NCBI RefSeq assembly: GCF_014274685.1
Contig: NZ_CP060393.1
Coordinates: forward strand, 2,911,501 to 2,975,500
Reading direction: 5' to 3'
From: Edaphobacter sp. 4G125
GTDB lineage: Bacteria; Acidobacteriota; Terriglobia; Terriglobales; Acidobacteriaceae
DNA: 64,000 bases
Numbering within the stretch: the stretch's first letter is position 1; each line of letters opens with the position of its first letter. Positions 51,215-59,741 of this stretch are shown piece by piece. Below the pieces are notes generated by a model. It saw only the letters and a program-made list of their open reading frames with translations, was not told where the DNA came from and searched no databases. A program made the translations under genes and the position numbers.

Positions 51215-52834
51215 CTACTTTCCTGGGGCACAGCAAACACCCTGCTGCCGCGCCAAATAGTTTTTCCAGAATCCGAAGATCTCATCGGTCGCAACGGGCC
51301 GCGACTCTACGTCGATACCAAGTTCCATTGTGGTGTGTGCTCCGTGCTTTGATGCGGGCCAGATGGGCAAACCCTGCGTATTCGGATCGCCTGTGCGAAC
51401 GAATTGAATCCAATATTCAGACATCATCCGTTCCAACGCATAATCTGAAGGCTCAAATGGTCGATCCAACACACTAAGATTTCCCAGAGCATACGGAATC
51501 TCTGCCGAATGGAACGCGCCAAACTCCGGATGGTCCGGCCACGGAATGGCTCGGTCAAAGAAGTACGTGAAGCTAGCTGTTTGCGCCGTCGCCGCGCGCT
51601 CTTCTGCCCACAATGACATCGCCACCCGGTTAAGATCGCGTGCACTTGCCTTCAGCGACTCACCTGCCTCCTGGTCAGTCCTTCCAGGGTAGAGTCTCAG
51701 ATATTCCTCCAAGAGTGAGCCGTAAGTCTCCTTCGCTGCGCTAACGTAGCTAGCGACATCTGTCTTTCCATAATTCGACGAACTGCTCCCTTCGTCAGCG
51801 GTCTGTCCCGTTATTGTCGGGACGTCATTTTGCTTTCCTGAGGCAAAGATCTCCGTAACGGTCTGCGGAAGAAACATTCCGTCCACATCAGGACGAAAAC
51901 GGACACTCGCGATGTCTTGTGCCTTCAGTAAGTCGTCTGCCTTCAGAGCCCGCAACTCCTTAATAGTGTGTGCTCCGCTCACTCGTGCGAACGTTATCCC
52001 ATTCTTCTCCGCATCCTTGAGCGAGAAAGTGGAGGGCGGAGTCAGGTAAGCTCCGCTTTCAACGATTGCCCTCTGAAAGAGCCCTTTTGCCATCGACGAT
52101 GCGGTAAGGTAAATCACAGCTGCCGCCCCTGAAGATTGTCCTGCAACAGTGATTCGGTTCGGATCGCCACCAAATGCCGCGATGTTTTTCTTCACCCAAT
52201 TCAACGCGGCGATAGCATCCATCAACCCATAGTCTCCCGACGCGTGATGCGGTGATTCGCTCGTCAGGCCTGGATGTGACAGAAAGCCGAAGACTCCCAG
52301 ACGATAGTTGATTGAGACGAACACGACTCCTCGCTTCGCCAGCCCTTCCCCACTGTAAACTTCTGGTGCAGCTGATCCTTCAACAAACCCACCACCGTGA
52401 ATCCATACCAGGACGGGTCGACGCTCGTCTGACGAGGATTTGCCCGCGGTCCACACGTTGAGGTATAGACAGTCTTCGCTGATCGGATACTGTGCCATAA
52501 ACTGCCGTGTCCACGGCAGATGTTCCCCGCGAATCTTCTGCATGCAGCTCGCTTCGAAATGGTCCGCTTTGCGCACACCTTTCCATGGCGCCACAGGCAT
52601 AGGCGGACGCCACCGCAGCTCCCCTACCGGCGGCGCAGCATATGGAATTCCTTTGTAAGCCATCACGGACGATCCTGCACGTTGTACACCCGTCACCAAG
52701 CCGCTTAGTGTCTTGATTGGCGTTCCGTTATCTTTTACTCCCCCATATCCCACTATCGACAGAATTCCAACAACGAAGACTGTTACTGTTATCCGTCTGA
52801 GCCTCACACCGAAAATCCTCTCTGCTTCCTTCAC
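51215..52834 (-). CDS. Type-B carboxylesterase, exported
   Basis: A 539-residue serine esterase of the acetylcholinesterase-like family. A hydrophobic N-terminus (VTVFVVGILSIVGYGG) suggests export. Family motifs: AYKGIPYAAPPVGELRWRPP, SEDCLYLNVWT, VLVWIHGGGFVEGSA (oxyanion hole) and NRITVAGQSSGAAAVIYL with the nucleophile Ser near residue 232. The triad acid and base are near GQTADEGSSS and FGAFHSAEIPYALGNL. It starts with GTG. It lies 134 bases after the TonB transporter on the same strand, so joint expression is likely. It may remove ester-linked aromatic or acyl groups from an imported plant glycoside. Confidence 0.85.
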   Translation of the reverse strand: MKEAERIFGVRLRRITVTVFVVGILSIVGYGGVKDNGTPIKTLSGLVTGVQRAGSSVMAYKGIPYAAPPVGELRWRPPMPVAPWKGVRKADHFEASCMQKIRGEHLPWTRQFMAQYPISEDCLYLNVWTAGKSSSDERRPVLVWIHGGGFVEGSAAPEVYSGEGLAKRGVVFVSINYRLGVFGFLSHPGLTSESPHHASGDYGLMDAIAALNWVKKNIAAFGGDPNRITVAGQSSGAAAVIYLTASSMAKGLFQRAIVESGAYLTPPSTFSLKDAEKNGITFARVSGAHTIKELRALKADDLLKAQDIASVRFRPDVDGMFLPQTVTEIFASGKQNDVPTITGQTADEGSSSSNYGKTDVASYVSAAKETYGSLLEEYLRLYPGRTDQEAGESLKASARDLNRVAMSLWAEERAATAQTASFTYFFDRAIPWPDHPEFGAFHSAEIPYALGNLSVLDRPFEPSDYALERMMSEYWIQFVRTGDPNTQGLPIWPASKHGAHTTMELGIDVESRPVATDEIFGFWKNYLARQQGVCCAPGK

Positions 52835-52968
52835 CGTTGCACCCAGGGCGGTATATCGAGTTGCTGTAGCTAGAAGAGAATACGCCCGCCAACCTGCAGA
52901 ATACGGTTTGAGAACGGCCCTCCTGAAATTGTTCCATTGATGTGGCCAAATGATGAGTAACCAGAACG

Positions 52969-55900
52969 TTAGAAGTAGATCTTTCCAGCAAGTTCGATGG
53001 AGCGCGCGGCGTTAAGGGTCGAGGTAATCTGACCTGCCGAGGTAGAGTCAATGTTAGTAACCGGCGTTGCAAACGTAGCGTGATTGAAGATATTGAAGAA
53101 CGCTCCACGGAATTCAAGCGATTTAGTCTCGGTGAAGTGAAAGCTTTTGAGAAGAGAGATGTCGAACTGCACAAGGCCATCGTTCCGCATAGTGTTGGTT
53201 TGCCCATTGCCGTAGGTATACTGCGCCGGAACAGCAAAGGCATCGGTGCCTCCTGACGGGCAGGACGTGTTACGCGAGTCGTAGTACCAGCAGTTGGGAC
53301 GCCGCACCATCTGCGGCGTTCCGGTGATGTTTGGCCGCTGTGAGCCAAGCCCAGTATTCGCTGGATCGCCGCTGACTGTCAGTGTGAAGGGCAGGCCCGA
53401 CTGCAACGTGCCTACGCCAGAGAGCCCCCAGTTCCCGACAAGTCCCTGAAGGAAGCCGCTAGCCGAACTTGCGAAGGTCTTGCCACGACCGAAAGGAAGA
53501 TCGTATACACCGCTGGTGACGAAGTTGTGATGAAGATCATAGTTGCACGGACCATAGTAATAGTAGCCGCCGCTCTGTTCGCGCGTGAGACCACCGAAGG
53601 TTCCATCGGTGAGGCAGCGTCCGTAGGTGTAGGAGACAAGAATGGTTGCTCCTGCGAGAGCGCGGGTCTCGAGCTTCGTCTGCAAAGCGTTGTAATTGCC
53701 GTTACCAGCGTATCTGGAGAGGCTGATGGTCCCCCACTGTTGCAGTGGGCGGCGATTCTGGATGGTTCCAGGACCAGGGTAGGGATCGTTGACCTGAAAG
53801 GGCTGGACGATGTGCAGCGAACGGTTGCCTACGTAGGCAACGTCAAGCGAAAGCTTGGAGCCGAACTGATGCTGCACGGCGAGGTTGTACTCCTGCACGT
53901 ACGTGTTCTTTGTGTTTAGCTCCATCGTGCTGACACTTGGTTGCGAGCAGGACTTTGCAACGAAACCGAAGGAACAAACGGCATTCGACGTGTTTGGTGC
54001 GACGATGGGCTGACTCAAGTAGAAGTTGCCAAGAGTCAGCGTGGGGGTTGGCTTGGTATTGTTCACCGTCTGCGATGCAACAAACGGAACGACATTCTGC
54101 GTGTTGTTGATCGCGTTGTTGTCAGGAAAGAGATAGAAGATGCCATAGGCTGCGCGGAAGACAGTATCTTTTAGGCCGCTGTAGGCTATGCCAAGACGCG
54201 GCCCGAGGTTGACCTTTGCCGTGGGACGGACCGTGGTTGGAAGTCCAAGCGAGCTGGTGGTCTGAAGACGATCGGAAAAGAGCGGATAGAGTGTTGCCGT
54301 GCCGGGCTGCGCCTGAAGTGAGAAATCATCTGGTATGACGATTTTGCCGTTTGCAGGATTGAGGCCGGTGACCTGCCCCTTAATGCCGTTGTAGAAGGGA
54401 TTGATCTCCCAGCGGAAACCCGCATTGATGGTGAGATTGGAGCGCATTTTGTAGTCATCCTGCACATACATGGCCTGGTAGTTGCCGTAGTCGCCCCAGA
54501 GCGAACGGAAATAGCTGCGCGAACCGCTGGCAGGATAGCCCAGTAGGAAATCTGCGAAGTTATCTCCAGAATAAGCATTGCTAAAGCCAAAGGTTCCGAG
54601 AGAGCTGGAACCAGAGATGTATGTATTCAGGTTATGGAAGTTCTCGTACCCGAACCGAACCTCGTGTTTGCCACTGCTGTACGTCACGCGTTCTACATAC
54701 TGCCACGAGCGGATCTTGTTCTGCTTCGGGTAAGAATTACTTCCGCTCTGACCATTGAATCCTGTGTAGTTGGAGATAGTGATGGTGGGAAGACCGTAAT
54801 ACTGCGGAGGAGAGAGCCCTTCTGCGCCCTGAATACCGGCTGCAGTGTTAATATCTTGCCCCTGCAGTGAACTGGTAAAGAAGAAGACACTGCGGTAGTA
54901 AGAGAACTGAGATTCAGCGAGCCACTTGGGCGAGAAAATATGGGTCTCGCGCAAGACCACGTTCTGCCCGCGACTGCGGAGCGGAAAACCTCCGAGCAGC
55001 GGGAAGGCATTGGGATCCGTCTCGCGATTGTTGGAGATAGAGTAGCGACCCGTCAGGTGGTCCTTGGACCATAGCGTCTGGTCGACACGGATATCTCCGA
55101 GGTCAAGCTGCTGCTTGAGGCTATTGGTAAGTACGGCGTGGGAAACGTTCCCGCGCACCTGGTTTGCAGCAGGAATGTACTTGAGAAAGTACGCTGCTTG
55201 TGGAGCGATCCGGCTTGCGGGAATGGTGTTGTTGGCAAACGCGAGACCGGTAAGCGGATCCTTGATCGTTATTCCACTGCCCTGAAAGTTTCCACTTCGC
55301 ATTGCAGCACTGGGAACGATGTTGTCGAAGTTCTGTCCGAGACGGTACAGCGTGGATTGAAGATCGATAAAGAAGAATGTATGGTCGTGAACAATCGGCC
55401 CGCCCACAGCAAAGCCGAATTGGTTGCGATGCAGCGGCTGGTTGCGGCGTGTACTGCCTGCCGGAGGAACGTAGAAGTAGTTCTTTGCGTCGAAGGCGTT
55501 GTTGCGGAGGAACTCATATGCAGTACCGTGAAAGGCGTTGGTTCCGCTTTTTAGCGTCGCGTTAACGATGGTCGGGCTATGGCCGTAGTCGGCAGGCATA
55601 TTGCTGGATTCAACCTTGAACTCTTGCAGCGCATCGACATTGGGCGAGATCAGGGTGCCACCGAGCTGAGTCTCGGTGATGTTCGAGCCATCAAGATACC
55701 AGCCGGTCCACGACGGAGACAGGCCGTTGACGTTGACGTTGACGGCGCTGGCGCGGATTGATGTTCCACCGGCAGGAATGTTCTGACCGCCCTGGATAAA
55801 GCTGACACCCGGGGTGAGCTGCGTGAGCTGCCAGAAGGAGCGCCCGTTCAACGGTACGTTCTGTACGGTCTGAGTATCGATGACTTGCCCTACGGAGGAC

Positions 55901-56304
55901 GATGCTTCGTTCAGCAACGGGACCTGCGAGGCGATGATCTCGACCTTAGCGCTGATCGCTCCCACATGAAGCACGGGATTGATGGTGGCGCGCTGTGCTA
56001 CCTGAAGCTCGGTGTCGGCGATTTGGACGGGAGCAAAGCCGTCATGCGTAACCGTGACCGAGTAGTGGCCTACCTGGAGGTTCGACACGTTATAGACGCC
56101 ACTGCCATCGGACTTGACGACGCGTTCCTGTCCCGTGCCGAGGTTTCGTACGGTGATCATCGCCTCAGGGATAGCAGCTCCGGTATCGTCGGCGACCGTG
56201 CCGAGAATGGTTCCGGTTGTAGCCTGCGCATGCGCCCACTGCGAAGCGAATGTGAGCGAAAAAGTGGTTGCGAGTAGAACCTGTCGAAAGAACCGACGGA
56301 TAGA
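52969..56304 (-). CDS. Oar-like TonB-dependent transporter (sugar cluster, block 2)
   Basis: Third transporter of this type, 1111 residues. ATG 56304 is preferred (GGAG eight bases upstream; signal MSIRRFFRQVLLATTFSLTF); a start at 56346 would add 14 unlikely residues. A regulatory-like Ig domain (GTILGTVADDTGAAIPEAMIT), plug (VPLNGRSFWQLTQLTPGVSF) and barrel ending ELAGKIYF follow. It is divergent from an SDR gene, with LacI-like operators between them (56361-56384 and 56507-56518). The carboxylesterase follows downstream. Confidence 0.87.
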   Translation of the reverse strand, partial: SIRRFFRQVLLATTFSLTFASQWAHAQATTGTILGTVADDTGAAIPEAMITVRNLGTGQERVVKSDGSGVYNVSNLQVGHYSVTVTHDGFAPVQIADTELQVAQRATINPVLHVGAISAKVEIIASQVPLLNEASSSVGQVIDTQTVQNVPLNGRSFWQLTQLTPGVSFIQGGQNIPAGGTSIRASAVNVNVNGLSPSWTGWYLDGSNITETQLGGTLISPNVDALQEFKVESSNMPADYGHSPTIVNATLKSGTNAFHGTAYEFLRNNAFDAKNYFYVPPAGSTRRNQPLHRNQFGFAVGGPIVHDHTFFFIDLQSTLYRLGQNFDNIVPSAAMRSGNFQGSGITIKDPLTGLAFANNTIPASRIAPQAAYFLKYIPAANQVRGNVSHAVLTNSLKQQLDLGDIRVDQTLWSKDHLTGRYSISNNRETDPNAFPLLGGFPLRSRGQNVVLRETHIFSPKWLAESQFSYYRSVFFFTSSLQGQDINTAAGIQGAEGLSPPQYYGLPTITISNYTGFNGQSGSNSYPKQNKIRSWQYVERVTYSSGKHEVRFGYENFHNLNTYISGSSSLGTFGFSNAYSGDNFADFLLGYPASGSRSYFRSLWGDYGNYQAMYVQDDYKMRSNLTINAGFRWEINPFYNGIKGQVTGLNPANGKIVIPDDFSLQAQPGTATLYPLFSDRLQTTSSLGLPTTVRPTAKVNLGPRLGIAYSGLKDTVFRAAYGIFYLFPDNNAINNTQNVVPFVASQTVNNTKPTPTLTLGNFYLSQPIVAPNTSNAVCSFGFVAKSCSQPSVSTMELNTKNTYVQEYNLAVQHQFGSKLSLDVAYVGNRSLHIVQPFQVNDPYPGPGTIQNRRPLQQWGTISLSRYAGNGNYNALQTKLETRALAGATILVSYTYGRCLTDGTFGGLTREQSGGYYYYGPCNYDLHHNFVTSGVYDLPFGRGKTFASSASGFLQGLVGNWGLSGVGTLQSGLPFTLTVSGDPANTGLGSQRPNITGTPQMVRRPNCWYYDSRNTSCPSGGTDAFAVPAQYTYGNGQTNTMRNDGLVQFDISLLKSFHFTETKSLEFRGAFFNIFNHATFATPVTNIDSTSAGQITSTLNAARSIELAGKIYF

Positions 56305-56360
56305 CATGGGAATCGCTCCATGGAATGTGGAAGCGGAAGCGAGCAAACAGACAACGTGTC

Positions 56361-56384
56361 GGCAACCGTTTCGTAAACGTTTCC
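56361..56384. promoter_or_regulatory. Two adjacent LacI-like operator sites
   Basis: GCAACCGTTTC (56362-56372) abuts GTAAACGTTTCC (56373-56384), the latter one base from the palindrome GGAAACGTTTCC. They lie about 60-80 bases before the transporter ATG. Confidence 0.5.
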
Positions 56385-56506
56385 GAAATTACGCAGTACG
56401 CGCACCGTTGTCAAGTAATGTTTGACTATTGGGAGGTCGTTTTATTTTTAGTAACTATGCGGTTAGGCCGACGTTGACAGATCTTGGTCAGGACGGCGAT
56501 GATTTC

Positions 56507-56518
56507 GGAAGCGTTTCC
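56507..56518. promoter_or_regulatory. LacI-type operator GGAAGCGTTTCC
   Basis: GGAAGCGTTTCC is identical to the 12-mer at 62974-62985. It lies 42 bases before the SDR start at 56560 and 200 bases from the divergent transporter start. The LacI-family gene at the right edge is the candidate regulator. Confidence 0.58.
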
Positions 56519-56559
56519 AATTTTACGCCTTTGCGCTCCGAAAGTATGGTTAGAAGACT

Positions 56560-57333
56560 ATGACAAACAATCCAGCGGCCGGCATCTCGCTTGCCGGCAA
56601 GACGGCACTCGTGACAGGCGCCAGCAGCGGTATAGGTGCTGCCTCGGCAGTGGCACTTGGCAAGGCGGGAGCCTATGTGATCGTTCACTATAACTCCCAG
56701 GAGACGGAGGCGAAGGAGGTCCTAGCCCAGCTGCGCGTAGCCGGGGCCGATGGAGAGATCGTGCAGGCAGACCTGAGCACTCGTAGCGGCACGGACAGTC
56801 TGTGCGCCTTCGCGTCCTCACGGGAGATCGACATCCTGGTCAACAACGCCGGCTCCCTGGTGCAGCGAACGCGCGTTCTAGACTTCACACACGAGCTATG
56901 GGAGAAGGTCATGATGCTGAACCTGACTAGCGCTTTCTTCCTGTCGCAAGCGGCAGTCCGTGGGATGGCCGAACGCAAGAGCGGCGTCATCATCAACATG
57001 TCTTCAGTGGCGGCGCGTTTTGGCGGCGGACTGGGAGCACTGGCATACTCGTCTGCAAAGGCTGCCGTGTCTGCCATGACCAAGGGGTTGACGAAGGAGT
57101 TTGCACCACAGGGAGTGCGGGTGAACTGCATCTCGCCCGGAACCATCGACACAGGCTATCACCGCGCTTTTTCTACCACGGAGGGACTCGATGGAGTGCG
57201 CTCAGCCACTCCAATCGGCCGGTTGGGAACGTCGGAAGAGATTGCGGACCTGGTGGTCTTTCTTGCTAGCGACCGATCGACCTTTATCCATGGACAGGTG
57301 ATCGAGATCAATGGCGGCTTCCTGATGGCGTGA
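56560..57333 (+). CDS. SDR-family oxidoreductase
   Basis: A 257-residue classical short-chain dehydrogenase/reductase. It has TGASSGIGAASAVALGKAG (cofactor loop), DILVNNAGS, the catalytic Ser region INMSSVAARFG, YSSAKAAVSAMTKGL (Tyr-x3-Lys), and a normal C-terminus (GQVIEINGGFLMA). The residues after the second beta strand (VIVHYNSQ) suggest NADP use, with modest confidence. It is divergent from the block-2 transporter over LacI-type sites and ends before a shared terminator. It could reduce or oxidise a keto-sugar. Confidence 0.86.
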   Translation: MTNNPAAGISLAGKTALVTGASSGIGAASAVALGKAGAYVIVHYNSQETEAKEVLAQLRVAGADGEIVQADLSTRSGTDSLCAFASSREIDILVNNAGSLVQRTRVLDFTHELWEKVMMLNLTSAFFLSQAAVRGMAERKSGVIINMSSVAARFGGGLGALAYSSAKAAVSAMTKGLTKEFAPQGVRVNCISPGTIDTGYHRAFSTTEGLDGVRSATPIGRLGTSEEIADLVVFLASDRSTFIHGQVIEINGGFLMA

Positions 57334-57355
57334 CACGAAAGCTGTAATCAGAAGG

Positions 57356-57392
57356 AACGGCGTCTGCGCAGGTTCTCCTGTACGACGCCGTT
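57356..57392. terminator. Bidirectional terminator between SDR and MFS genes
   Basis: AACGGCGTC (57356-57364) pairs with GACGCCGTT (57384-57392) across 19 bases between two convergent genes. The T-run is short. Confidence 0.55.
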
Positions 57393-57405
57393 TCTGCGCT
57401 AAGAC

Positions 57406-58635
57406 TCAGGCCGTGGCTGCGAGTGAGTCGGTTGCCCCAGCGCGAACACGCGGCAGCGTCCAGATGAGAATGGCTGCGATGACTGGCAGCGTTCCGAAAA
57501 GCATGAAGACGGGGCGGAACGAGTAGTGATCGACGAGCCAACCGGTAGCGAGACTAAAGACCATACCGCCGAAGCCCGAACCCATGCTGGCAAGTCCCCA
57601 GATGGAAGCTACGGCGTTTTTGGGAAAGACGTCGCGCGGAAGTGCGAGGACGTTGGCGAGCGCTCCGCTATAGCCGAAGGTTGCGACCGAGATGAGCGCG
57701 ATGCTGAGAGTCGCGCTGCTTACCATGGCGGCTGGAAACGCGACGACCATACAAGCGGAGAAGACAAGCACGCTGACACGGCGCGCGGTCTGGTCAGAGA
57801 CACCGATGCGCAGAATGAGCATCGTCAGGAAGCCTCCTGCGAGGTTTCCAATACCCGCAGTGGCAAAGGGAATCCAGCCAATCTTACCGATCTGAACGAG
57901 CGTGAATCCGTGGCCCACCTTGAGGTACTGCGGAAACCAGAAGGTGTAAAAGTACCAGACAGGATCGGCAAATACCTTGGAGAGCGTGAACTGCCAGACG
58001 AAGCGATCGCGCACGAGACTCATCACAGGCGGTGGAGGGAGGTCAGGCTCGGCGGGATTGAGTGGTGGATTGCGGTACACGACGAGCCACACAACCATCC
58101 ATACAAAGCCGCAGAGGCCGACGATGATGAATGAGGCGCGCCAACCGAAGGTAATAGCAGCCCAGGCAAGCAGCGGTGGCGCGAGCATCGCTCCAATGGC
58201 AGCGCCACTGTTGAAGATGCCCGAGGCCAGCGAGCGCTCCCTGGGCGGGAACCACTCCCCGATGACTTTTACGCCAGCCGGGTAATTGCCGGCCTCGCCC
58301 ATACCGAGAAGAAAGCGAAATATGCCAAGCGAGAGTGCTCCGGTCGCAGCCGCGGTGAGCACCTCAGCCGCGGACCAGAAGGCGATGGTGAGCGAATAGC
58401 CGATGCGACTGCCAAGACGATCGAGCAGTGGGCCGGAGATGCCGTTCATGATTGTGTATGCGAGCATGAACGCGAAGATGATCTGGCTATATGTTCCGGC
58501 GGAGATATGAAACTGATCCAGCAATACGGGAGCCATCACGGAAAGCGTCTGCCGGTCGAGGTAGTTGATCACTGTCGCCAGAAAGGTCATCCCGAGTACA
58601 ACCCATCTCAGCTGCGTTTCCGTCGCCTTCTCCAT
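57406..58635 (-). CDS. MFS transporter, ACS family (block 2)
   Basis: A 409-residue carrier with 12 helices, related to the one at 42000. The helix-1 motif NYLDRQTLSVMAPVLLDQF and GMGEAGNYPAGVKVIGEWFPPRERSLASGIFNSGAAIGA are family-typical. It lacks the insertion between helices 3 and 4 seen in the block-1 carrier. It is last in the ThuA-PQQ-TIM-MFS operon, 42 bases after the TIM barrel, and probably imports the product of the periplasmic oxidation steps. Confidence 0.87.
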   Translation of the reverse strand: MEKATETQLRWVVLGMTFLATVINYLDRQTLSVMAPVLLDQFHISAGTYSQIIFAFMLAYTIMNGISGPLLDRLGSRIGYSLTIAFWSAAEVLTAAATGALSLGIFRFLLGMGEAGNYPAGVKVIGEWFPPRERSLASGIFNSGAAIGAMLAPPLLAWAAITFGWRASFIIVGLCGFVWMVVWLVVYRNPPLNPAEPDLPPPPVMSLVRDRFVWQFTLSKVFADPVWYFYTFWFPQYLKVGHGFTLVQIGKIGWIPFATAGIGNLAGGFLTMLILRIGVSDQTARRVSVLVFSACMVVAFPAAMVSSATLSIALISVATFGYSGALANVLALPRDVFPKNAVASIWGLASMGSGFGGMVFSLATGWLVDHYSFRPVFMLFGTLPVIAAILIWTLPRVRAGATDSLAATA

Positions 58636-58677
58636 CTCTTAGCCTCCGAGGCATTTCAAAATTAAAGCGACGCCTGG

Positions 58678-59724
58678 CTAAACAAGGTCCTGTTTCGCCA
58701 TGTGGGCACGAACAGCCTTCAGGTCTCTGCTCATAGCCTCAACAACCTGCTCACGCGGCAGAGAGAGAGTCTTCTTGCCGTTCTCCGCGCCGCCAAGCGG
58801 GTATTCGAAGTGCAGTTGCACGGGGCCGGAGAAGCTATCGGCCTTGATAATCTCGAAGAAGCCGTCGAAGTGAACCATGCCAGTGTCTATGGCGCACCAG
58901 TGCGGAACGAACGCGCCTTCGACTCCGAGACTCTTGTCATAAGGATCGGTGTGGGTGGAGCCCTTGGTATTGCGTTGCCAGATGAAGTCCTTCATGGCAA
59001 CGCCGCGCATGTAGTCTTTGACCAACTTCGAAGTAGCGATCCAGCCACCGTATCCGCCTTCGACGGTAGCATGGCCGATGTCGTAGTTGATCCCCATCCA
59101 CTGCGGATCGAGATCACGGAACATAAGCCAGAGGTCCCAGATGCATGCGCCAACCATTCCGGGGCCAGAGTGCGTGTGATACATTCCGCAGACCTGCGTG
59201 CGGCGGTTGAGATCGGTGAGAGCACGCATCTTCGGACGCATGGCTTCGATCTGCGCCGGGATCGGCTGTGTATTGTCGTACTTCAGACCGCCCCAGCGAT
59301 AGCGGTGGATCCCCAGCTTCGAAGCAGTCTTAAGCACTGCCTCCGCCGAGGCCATCGTATCGGGTGTTATGTCGGTGGTGATCATGGAGACCTCAAGGCC
59401 TGCCTTGCGGATCTGTTCGACAGCAATGGGCAGATCCGTAGCAACGCGCTCAGGCAGTACATGGCCCTCGGCACGCACGGTAAGATCGATTGCATCGAAG
59501 CCGATCTGCTTCGCCAGCGCTGCAGCTTCTGGCACGCTGAGCCACTGTAGATGCTTGGAGAAGATGGAGACCTTCAGCTTGCCGCCTACATCGGGCGCTG
59601 CGGTCAGTGGCGATGCTTCGGCGCGCGCAAATCCCGAACCGAGTGCCTGGAAAGCGCCGGTCATAGCCGCTCCCATCAGCAGCGAACGACGCGACATTCC
59701 GGATTCCATCACTTTCCGTTTCAT
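58678..59724 (-). CDS. Tat-exported TIM-barrel sugar isomerase-like protein (block 2)
   Basis: A 348-residue xylose-isomerase-like barrel. ATG 59724 is preceded by GAGG and begins a Tat-like signal (MSRRSLLMGAAMTGAFQAL). ATG 59745 overlaps the PQQ-dehydrogenase stop as ATGA and is possible. Barrel features: KQIGFDAIDLTVRAEGHV, VCGMYHTHSG (metal-site His), GINYDIGHATVEGG (Asp/His), MKDFIWQ and PVQLHFEYPLGG. This is the third such barrel in the cluster and is coupled to a quinoprotein dehydrogenase. Confidence 0.82.
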   Translation of the reverse strand: MKRKVMESGMSRRSLLMGAAMTGAFQALGSGFARAEASPLTAAPDVGGKLKVSIFSKHLQWLSVPEAAALAKQIGFDAIDLTVRAEGHVLPERVATDLPIAVEQIRKAGLEVSMITTDITPDTMASAEAVLKTASKLGIHRYRWGGLKYDNTQPIPAQIEAMRPKMRALTDLNRRTQVCGMYHTHSGPGMVGACIWDLWLMFRDLDPQWMGINYDIGHATVEGGYGGWIATSKLVKDYMRGVAMKDFIWQRNTKGSTHTDPYDKSLGVEGAFVPHWCAIDTGMVHFDGFFEIIKADSFSGPVQLHFEYPLGGAENGKKTLSLPREQVVEAMSRDLKAVRAHMAKQDLV

Positions 59725-59741
59725 CTCAGACCTCACTCGTA

